Shown in pieces: positions 58,045 through 64,000 of a stretch of DNA of 64,000 bases (position 1 is the stretch's first letter; each line of letters opens with the position of its first letter). The DNA lies in NCBI GenBank assembly GCA_964384485.1, contig CAYLLE010000004.1:1-64000 (forward strand), given 5' to 3'. A model generated the notes under the pieces. The model did not search any database, was not told the DNA's origin, and saw only the letters and a list, made by a program, of their open reading frames with translations. A program made the translations under genes and the position numbers. The DNA comes from CAYLLE01 sp964384485 (GTDB lineage: Bacteria > Spirochaetota > Spirochaetia > CAYLLE01).

Positions 58045-59927
58045 TTGAACGGATGAAAAAAATATCCCTTCTCACGCTGGAAAGCCGGCGGGAAGATACA
58101 TTACATAAATTAAAGAAAGCGGGGGTTCTTCATATCAGTACGAAAAGGTATGAACATCCTTCAATTGAAAATCTTGAAGAGAAAAGAGCCGTTCTCCAAA
58201 AAGCGCATAACAAACTTTCAGAATACGAGTCCGATTCCGAACCAGCCGGTCCCCCGGCTAAAAACCGGGAACAAATTGTTGAGCACGCCATTGACGCGGC
58301 TCATGAAATCCTCGATATATCCGATAAAACCCGGGAGATCCAGGAAGAGACCGAGCGTCTTCAGCGGGAACAGAGCAGAATAGAACCCTGGGGTAATTTT
58401 GATCCCGCGGAAATTGACGCGCTGCATCGAAAGGGTATTTCGATCAGGCTTTACACAACATCTCCAGCCGCATTTCAGAATATCCCTCATACGGCAAAGA
58501 TCATCCCCATCAGCTCGACAAAAAACCTGGTGCGGTTTGCTGCCGTGTCTTTGAACGACAGTGCCATTCCCGATCTCCAGGAGGAGCAGCTCGGGGAAAA
58601 GAGTCTTGCCCGGATACGGGCGGAAATTGAAGAGAAGAAATCCGCTGTAATCAAACTGAATAATGAATTGCAGGGAAAGAAGAAAAGAGAATCCCTTTTA
58701 GAACGGGGAATCGAGATTCTGGATGATCTTATTGAATATAACCAGATCCGGGAAGGCATGCGTCAGGATGGAATACTTGTATACCTGATCGGTTTCGCGC
58801 CTGAATCCCGGGTGGATAAAATCAGGAATGAAGCTGCGGCAAACGGCTGGGCTGTCCTCATTGAAAATCCCGGTCCTGAAGATCCTGTTCCCACAAAGAT
58901 CAGAAACAAACCTTTTGTCCGGATTATCCAGCCGGTGTTTGATCTTCTCGGGACTGTTCCGGGATACCGGGAATATGACATCAGTTTCTTTTTTCTCCTT
59001 TTTTTTACGGTGTTCTTCGCGATGATCATCGGAGACGGGGGTTACGGGGCTGTACTTCTATCCGGAGGCATTTTCTTCTCTAATAAGTCAAAGAAAAAAA
59101 CGGGAAAAATATCCGACGGTCTGATCCTTCTCAATCTTCTCAGTTTTGCCACTATCGTCTGGGGAGCCATTACCGGAACCTGGTTCGGATACGCCCCAAT
59201 AGCTCAAACCGAGCCGTTTTCCTGGTTTGTGATCCCGGAAATGTACAGTTTTAATCCAAGGAGCGCCGAATTTATCCAGTTCATCTGTTTTGTTATCGGT
59301 ACCGTCCATCTGACAATATCCCATCTCTGGAACTTTTTTGATCAGATTAAAAAGCATCCAAGGATAAAGGCTTTTGCTCAGCTTGGATGGCTGGCCATGC
59401 TCCTGGGTCTGTATTACTTGGTCCTGAATCTGGTCCTCAGTCCCGAAAAATACCCATTACCCGACTTTTCACCGTGGCTTATCGGAGGAGGGCTGGTTTT
59501 CATCATTGTATTTTCCGAACAGGAGGGAAACTTCTTTAAGGGAATACTCCGGGGGGCCGCCGGGATCATTACTACCCTTCTGGACGGAATCGGCACTTTT
59601 TCGGATATCATATCCTATATACGGCTTTTCGCAGTAGGACTCGCCTCGGTAGAAATCGCGAAAAGTTTTAATACCATGGCTTCCGGATTCGGAAACGGAG
59701 CGGGAGCTGTCGCGGCCTCGGTGGCTGTGCTGCTCCTCGGTCATTCCCTGAACCTGGCAATGGGTGCATTATCGGTAATTGTCCATGGTGTAAGATTGAA
59801 TATGCTTGAGTTTTCAGGACACCTGGGAATGGAATGGACAGGAGTTCCATATGATCCGTTCCGCGAAAAAGAAACAGAAGAAGAACAAAATAGTTCGTTA
59901 AACCGCGAAGTGGTTGAAACGGTATAA
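58041..59927 (+). CDS. atpI: V-type ATPase membrane subunit I (a subunit)
   Basis: A 628-residue stator subunit. The N-terminal half (residues about 1-300) is cytoplasmic with coiled coils; from about 315 there are seven or eight membrane helices. SDIISYIRLFAVGLASVEIA contains the conserved Arg that faces the ion-binding Glu of the K ring, and LLGHSLNLAMGALSVIVHG is the final helix. Overlaps atpD by 4 bases. Confidence 0.95.
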   Translation: MIERMKKISLLTLESRREDTLHKLKKAGVLHISTKRYEHPSIENLEEKRAVLQKAHNKLSEYESDSEPAGPPAKNREQIVEHAIDAAHEILDISDKTREIQEETERLQREQSRIEPWGNFDPAEIDALHRKGISIRLYTTSPAAFQNIPHTAKIIPISSTKNLVRFAAVSLNDSAIPDLQEEQLGEKSLARIRAEIEEKKSAVIKLNNELQGKKKRESLLERGIEILDDLIEYNQIREGMRQDGILVYLIGFAPESRVDKIRNEAAANGWAVLIENPGPEDPVPTKIRNKPFVRIIQPVFDLLGTVPGYREYDISFFFLLFFTVFFAMIIGDGGYGAVLLSGGIFFSNKSKKKTGKISDGLILLNLLSFATIVWGAITGTWFGYAPIAQTEPFSWFVIPEMYSFNPRSAEFIQFICFVIGTVHLTISHLWNFFDQIKKHPRIKAFAQLGWLAMLLGLYYLVLNLVLSPEKYPLPDFSPWLIGGGLVFIIVFSEQEGNFFKGILRGAAGIITTLLDGIGTFSDIISYIRLFAVGLASVEIAKSFNTMASGFGNGAGAVAASVAVLLLGHSLNLAMGALSVIVHGVRLNMLEFSGHLGMEWTGVPYDPFREKETEEEQNSSLNREVVETV

Positions 59928-59955
59928 ATATACAAAACAGTAAGGAGCAAAAAAC

Positions 59956-60384
59956 ATGAATATTGGTATGATAGGTGTTGGAGCCGCTTTAGCATTCGCG
60001 GCTATAGGATCCGCCCTAGGGGCAGGGTCAGCAGGTATGGCTGCTGTAGGAGCATGGAAAAAGTGTTTTGTTCAGAACCGTCCCGCCCCGTTTATGCTGA
60101 TCGCGTTTGTCGGCGCTCCGCTGACACAGACGATCTACGGTTTTATTCTCATGCAGGCCTTAAGCGGAGCGGCGGAGACAGCCGATCCGGGGCTTATTTT
60201 CGGTGCCGGTATCCTCGGCGGGATTGCCATGGGATTTTCTGCATGGTTCCAGGGAAAGGCAGGCGCTGTGGCGTCAGACGCGTTAGCTGAAACAGGAGAA
60301 GGTTTCGGTAACTTCATCATGGTTCTGGGTTTGGTAGAAACTGTAGCATTGTTTGTTATGGTATTCCTCCTTGGAGTTGTGTAG
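59956..60384 (+). CDS. atpK: V-type ATPase ion-binding ring subunit K
   Basis: A 142-residue proteolipid with two helical hairpins. The ion-binding Glu is Glu128 in GLVETVALF. Thr57 and Gln58 (APLTQTIYGF) and Gln99 (AWFQGKAG) match the sodium ligands of the Enterococcus hirae K ring, so a sodium-translocating enzyme is predicted. The operon ends here; ispG begins 10 bases later. Confidence 0.94.
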   Translation: MNIGMIGVGAALAFAAIGSALGAGSAGMAAVGAWKKCFVQNRPAPFMLIAFVGAPLTQTIYGFILMQALSGAAETADPGLIFGAGILGGIAMGFSAWFQGKAGAVASDALAETGEGFGNFIMVLGLVETVALFVMVFLLGVV

Positions 60385-60394
60385 AAGCGCATTA

Positions 60395-61447
60395 ATGATA
60401 CGGCGCAGATTATCACGGAAAGTCAATGTCGGGGGAATTCCTGTAGGCGGGGATTCCCCTGTCTCTGTTCAGACCATGTGGAAAATGCCGCTGACCGATG
60501 AAAAGGCGGCGGTTCTCCGCAAGATTAATCATCTAAAGTTAATCGGATGTGAAATTCTCCGGTTTGCTGTGCCGGATATGGAAAGTGCTGAAATTCTTGG
60601 TCAGTTATCCGCAGAATCACCGATCCCCCTGGTCGCGGATATTCATTTTGACCATCGTCTTGCCCTGCGCTGCCTGGATTATCCAATAGGCAAAATCAGA
60701 ATCAATCCGGGTAATATCGGATCACCCCGGAAGGTACGGGAAGTATTTCTCAAAGCCGCCGAAAAGGGGATACCGGTACGCATAGGTGTCAATGCTGGTT
60801 CTCTTCCGAAGGACCTGCATGAGCTCCCTGACAGAGCGGAAGCTATGGTTAAAGCGGCGGAACGCGAATTGGAACGGATAGCCGAAATCGATTTCACCGG
60901 TATAATAATCTCATTAAAATCCTCCGATATTAATACCACGGTACGGGCAAACGAGCTGTTTGTCGCCCGGTTCGATTTTCCGCTTCATTTAGGGGTAACA
61001 GAGGCGGGTCCGGTGATTCCCGGTATTGTAAAACACAGCATAGCTTTCGCGGAGCTTTTCGCGAAGGGAATCGGCGACACCATCCGGGTCTCCCTGTCCG
61101 GCTCAATGGAGGAAGAGATACAGGCCGGAAAAGAGATCCTAAGGAGTACTGGTATTCGCACCGGCGGTGTTACCGTGATATCATGTCCCAGGTGCGGCCG
61201 GAAGGGATTTGATGTTACAGGATTTCTTGAGAGCCTGGGTGATCTATTCCAGCGGACCGAAAAACCGCTTACCGTTGCGGTGATGGGATGTGAGGTGAAC
61301 GGGCCGGGAGAAGCAAGAGAAGCCGATATCGGCATCACCGGAAGCGGTAACTCCGTAGTCATTTTCCGGAAGGGCATGGTGATAAAAAGAACGGATACCC
61401 GGAAAGCCCGGGAAGATTTTATAAAGGCCTTTGAAGAGTTGTTATGA
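60395..61447 (+). CDS. ispG: 4-hydroxy-3-methylbut-2-enyl diphosphate synthase IspG
   Basis: A 350-residue iron-sulfur enzyme of the MEP pathway (MEcPP to HMBPP). Cluster cysteines are Cys264 and Cys267 (ISCPRCGRK) and Cys299 (GCEVNGPGE). TIM-barrel motifs PLVADIHFDHRLAL, IRINPGNIG and SLKSSD are intact. The ATG at 60395 begins the family's usual N-terminus; the longer frame from 60353 overlaps atpK and was rejected. It overlaps the TPR gene by 4 bases. Confidence 0.95.
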   Translation: MIRRRLSRKVNVGGIPVGGDSPVSVQTMWKMPLTDEKAAVLRKINHLKLIGCEILRFAVPDMESAEILGQLSAESPIPLVADIHFDHRLALRCLDYPIGKIRINPGNIGSPRKVREVFLKAAEKGIPVRIGVNAGSLPKDLHELPDRAEAMVKAAERELERIAEIDFTGIIISLKSSDINTTVRANELFVARFDFPLHLGVTEAGPVIPGIVKHSIAFAELFAKGIGDTIRVSLSGSMEEEIQAGKEILRSTGIRTGGVTVISCPRCGRKGFDVTGFLESLGDLFQRTEKPLTVAVMGCEVNGPGEAREADIGITGSGNSVVIFRKGMVIKRTDTRKAREDFIKAFEELL

Positions 61448-62361
61448 ACAAGATTTTCGGTATAATTCTGATATTTTCCGCCGTCCTGCTGCCCCTGCCG
61501 GTACTAGAATCACAGGAAACAGCAGAAAATGATCATCCGGCATGGCTCTACTATGAGAAAGGGAACGCCGCGTTTGAAGAAAAGGACTTAGGCAGAGCCC
61601 TTAAACTCTACCGGCAAGCCATGAGCGCCGACCGGTACTATCCCGAAGCGGAAGCAGGCATGGCCCGTGTGTTTCAGGCCACCGGTGAATATGAGCTGGC
61701 CATCATGTATTACAACCGGGCGCTGAACCAGGAGCGCTCACTGTATGTGCTTGAGGAAAAATATGACATCCTCTACCGGCTGTCGGAAATATATCGGCTT
61801 TTAGAACGGTGGAAAGATTACGAGGAAACCCTGCTTCGTATCACCGATGACCAGGCTTTGTTTTCTTCTCCGGAGAATGAATACCGGAATCTGCGGGAAG
61901 CGATGTTCCGGATACTTGATGAAGAAGGACTCAACCAGCTTCTGATTCTGTACCGGATCGAAGGAATGCACACCTTCCGCGCCCACACGGAGTTAGGGGA
62001 TTTTTATCTCCACACCGGCAGGAATAAGCGGGCAAAGGATCATTTGACATTCGCCGTGGTAATGCTGATAAGCCGTTCTATCGAGGCTGTAAAGCGGTTC
62101 GAAATTGAGTATCCCTATACAACAATGCAGGACTTTATTGATACCGCGTTTTTTCACGATCATATACAGGAATTCTGCGTGAACAACGGTTTGTTCAAAA
62201 ACCTATACTATCTTGGGACCGCCATGTACGGATTAGGCGATCAGCAGATCAGCAGGCAGATTTGGGAAATAGTGGCAGCGTATCCGGAATCCCGATGGAA
62301 TGAACGGGCCCGGGAACAGCTGGAAAATCCTTCTCAGGCTCCCGTTACAATCAGCTACTGA
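61444..62361 (+). CDS. Exported TPR-repeat protein
   Basis: A 305-residue protein with a signal peptide (residues about 1-23) and tetratricopeptide repeats (AWLYYEKGNAAFEEKDLGRA, LKLYRQAMSADRYYPEAEAG, VFQATGEYELAIMYYNRALN), then irregular helices to the end. TPR proteins act as assembly platforms, here in the periplasm. The partner is unknown. ATGA overlap with ispG suggests co-transcription, though the functions seem unrelated. Confidence 0.75.
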   Translation: MNKIFGIILIFSAVLLPLPVLESQETAENDHPAWLYYEKGNAAFEEKDLGRALKLYRQAMSADRYYPEAEAGMARVFQATGEYELAIMYYNRALNQERSLYVLEEKYDILYRLSEIYRLLERWKDYEETLLRITDDQALFSSPENEYRNLREAMFRILDEEGLNQLLILYRIEGMHTFRAHTELGDFYLHTGRNKRAKDHLTFAVVMLISRSIEAVKRFEIEYPYTTMQDFIDTAFFHDHIQEFCVNNGLFKNLYYLGTAMYGLGDQQISRQIWEIVAAYPESRWNERAREQLENPSQAPVTISY

Positions 62362-62384
62362 AATAGAATATTACTTCCCCCCCC

Positions 62385-62428
62385 TTGCAAATTCGCCCCA
62401 AAAGAGAGTACTTTTTGAGCTAAAGTAC
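62385..62428 (+). promoter_or_regulatory. uvrA promoter with overlapping inverted repeat
   Basis: TTGCAA (62385-62390), 18-base spacer and TACTTT (62409-62414). The -10 box lies inside a perfect inverted repeat GTACTTT-N7-AAAGTAC (62408-62428), a good place for a repressor to block transcription. A LexA-type role is possible but the sequence is not one of the SOS boxes I know. Confidence 0.45.
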
Positions 62429-62458
62429 CACACGACATAAGGACTAGACAAAAATTCT

Positions 62459-64000
62459 ATGAAGAAAATCATTATAAAGGGCGCCAGGGAGCATAATCTA
62501 AAAAATATCGACATTGAATTGCCCAGAGATGAGTTAATCGTCATTTCCGGATTGAGCGGTTCAGGAAAATCATCCCTGGCATTCGATACCATTTTCGCGG
62601 AAGGGCAGCGCCGGTATGTGGAATCCCTTTCCGCTTACGCGCGCCAGTTCCTGGGGCGTATGGATAAACCGGATCTAGATTACATTGAAGGCCTTTCGCC
62701 GGCCATCTCAATAGAACAGAAAACTACCCATCGGAATCCCCGGTCCACCGTGGGAACTGTTACCGAAATTTATGATTATTACCGACTACTCTACGCACGA
62801 ATCGGTATTCCCCATTGCCCCTCATGCGGTCAGGTAATCCAGGAACAAGCCTTGGATCAGATTATCGACCGGCTTTTAGATTATCCGGAAGGAACACGCA
62901 TGACCATCCTGTCACCGGTAGTGCAGGGGAAAAAAGGGGAACATCAAAAAATCCTGGAAGACGCTAAACGAAGCGGTTTTGTCCGTGCCAGAGTTGACGG
63001 AACGGTACAGCTCATAGAAGAGATCGGGATTATGGACAAGAAAAAGAAGCATGATATAGAGATTATAGTCGATAGGTTGAAAATGGCCGGAGGACAGCGG
63101 GACAGAATCGCGGAAGCGGTGGAAACCGCAACCGAAGTAGCTGATGGAAGGCTTATTGTCAGTGCCGGCATGGACGGGCATGATGAGGAGCAGCTTTTTT
63201 CGCTGAAGAGCGCCTGTCCCCAGTGCGGATTCAGTCTCCCGGAAATGCAGCCCCGTCTGTTTTCGTTTAATAACCCCTACGGTGCCTGTCCGGAATGTTC
63301 CGGATTGGGAATGACCCTGGAATTCGATCCTGACCTCGTTATTCCCGATCCCAGGCTTTCCTTTAATAAGGGAGGTATAAAACCGTATAACCCCAAAGCG
63401 GCCTGGTACCGAAGCATTTTCGAATCCTTAGCCCGGCACTACCGGTTCAGTCTGGACACACCTCTCAAAGATCTGTCCGACGAAACAATTAATGCGCTTC
63501 TGTACGGAACCTCCGAGGATATTGACATAACGTATGTAAACCGGAAAAAGACAGGAAAGTTTGAGTACCAGACCAGGTTCAGAGGTGTCCTGAATGACCT
63601 TAAACGGAGATACCTGGAATCAACCTCGGAAGGGGTTAAAACCTGGCTGGAAGGGTTTATGGGCCAAAGAGACTGCCGAAAATGCGGGGGGAAACGTCTC
63701 CGGGACGAAAGTCTTTCGGTTACCGTAAAGGATAAAAATATCCACGAGCTAACTATGCTTTCTGTTGATGATTCCCTGAAATTCTTCAATTCACTTACTC
63801 TGAGTGAAACCGAAACACATATCGCCCGGCAGATAGTAAAGGAGATCACCTCGCGGCTCACCTTCATGAAAAGCGTGGGTCTCGAATACCTGACCCTGGA
63901 GCGGAAAGCAGGGACTCTCTCAGGCGGAGAAGCCCAGCGTATCCGGCTGGCTACCCAAATTGGTTCTTCCCTTGTGGGAGTTCTCTATATTCTGGACGAG
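62459..64000 (+). CDS. uvrA: UvrABC excinuclease ATPase subunit UvrA, 3'-truncated by window
   Basis: The first 514 residues of UvrA, the damage-recognising ATPase of nucleotide excision repair; the frame is open at the window end. It opens with IIIKGAREHNLKNIDIELPR and Walker A GLSGSGKSS. The first zinc module has CPSCGQ and CPQCG with CPECSGLG. The UvrB-interaction domain and the second zinc ribbon (CRKCGGKRL) follow, then signature LSGGEAQRIRLA and the Walker B start (VLYILDE). The ATG at 62459 gives the standard N-terminus. AAGGA lies rather far (15 bases) upstream. Confidence 0.96.
   Translation, partial: MKKIIIKGAREHNLKNIDIELPRDELIVISGLSGSGKSSLAFDTIFAEGQRRYVESLSAYARQFLGRMDKPDLDYIEGLSPAISIEQKTTHRNPRSTVGTVTEIYDYYRLLYARIGIPHCPSCGQVIQEQALDQIIDRLLDYPEGTRMTILSPVVQGKKGEHQKILEDAKRSGFVRARVDGTVQLIEEIGIMDKKKKHDIEIIVDRLKMAGGQRDRIAEAVETATEVADGRLIVSAGMDGHDEEQLFSLKSACPQCGFSLPEMQPRLFSFNNPYGACPECSGLGMTLEFDPDLVIPDPRLSFNKGGIKPYNPKAAWYRSIFESLARHYRFSLDTPLKDLSDETINALLYGTSEDIDITYVNRKKTGKFEYQTRFRGVLNDLKRRYLESTSEGVKTWLEGFMGQRDCRKCGGKRLRDESLSVTVKDKNIHELTMLSVDDSLKFFNSLTLSETETHIARQIVKEITSRLTFMKSVGLEYLTLERKAGTLSGGEAQRIRLATQIGSSLVGVLYILDE

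Noticed and set aside
62408..62428. Inverted repeat before uvrA called as a LexA box
   Set aside because: It does not match the SOS boxes I know, so it was reported only as an unidentified operator candidate.
1..64000. CRISPR arrays, insertion sequences, prophage or rRNA genes
   Set aside because: No regularly spaced direct repeats, transposase or integrase genes, or rRNA-like stretches were seen on either strand.

Overview
The window comes from a chromosome of a free-living-type spirochaete (Spirochaetales). The evidence is an flaA-type flagellar sheath protein gene, a cheA-cheW/R-cheX-cheY operon in the spirochaete order, a spirochaete-type V-ATPase operon (E, DUF2764, A, B, D, I, K), a spiro-SPASM radical SAM gene and many lipoproteins. 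Gene density is high. Several neighbouring genes overlap by 1-14 bases, and some convergent genes share their stop-codon region. No insertion sequence, phage gene, CRISPR array or rRNA was seen. One tRNA gene is present.

Layout. 1-5713: unknown, lipoprotein and secreted proteins, then xseB/xseA. 5790-12219: a co-directional glycan cluster (spiro-SPASM protein, glycosyltransferase-like protein, SpsF-like nucleotidyltransferase, a PseG-like/methyltransferase fusion, an ATP-grasp enzyme). It is followed by a cell-wall amidase, a GerMN protein and flaA. 15338-17372: two outer-membrane-like proteins. 17538-22166: chemotaxis operon, then tRNA-Val(GAC). 22428-37598: a lipid/polyketide-like locus. 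37848-40066: ilvB-ilvH. 40228-52939: housekeeping genes (FKBP lipoprotein, MATE-like transporter, ispH, HAD phosphatase, pdxST, a soluble ATPase/kinase-like protein, yggS, rluD-like, murI, rsgA). 53101-60384: V-ATPase operon. 60395 to the end: ispG, a TPR protein and the 5' part of uvrA.

The most interesting region is 22428-33697, with possible partners to 37598. It encodes a complete set of stand-alone fatty-acid-type enzymes: malonyl transferase, two ketosynthases, a ketoreductase, a FabL-like enoyl reductase, a FabZ-like dehydratase and an ACP. Mixed in is a polyketide beta-branching cassette (HMG-CoA-synthase-like enzyme plus ECH1 and ECH2). The set ends in a PLP-dependent alpha-oxoamine synthase directly behind the dedicated ACP. 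A GNAT-like acyltransferase, an extended SDR and a diacylglycerol-glucosyltransferase-like enzyme flank it. My inference is a dedicated pathway for a beta-alkyl-branched acyl chain joined to an amino acid, that is, a sphingoid-like or aminoketone lipid that may then be glycosylated. Both ispG and ispH are in the window, so isoprenoids come from the MEP route and the HMG-CoA-synthase homologue is probably not a mevalonate enzyme.

Two genome-wide-looking signals also stand out. First, six genes have a -10 hexamer placed 6-7 bases before the start codon and no well-placed Shine-Dalgarno sequence, which suggests leaderless mRNAs. Second, a family of short palindromic repeats (core GCAATTCCCGGTCAAC) sits at gene ends and in two cases fills a convergent intergenic gap.
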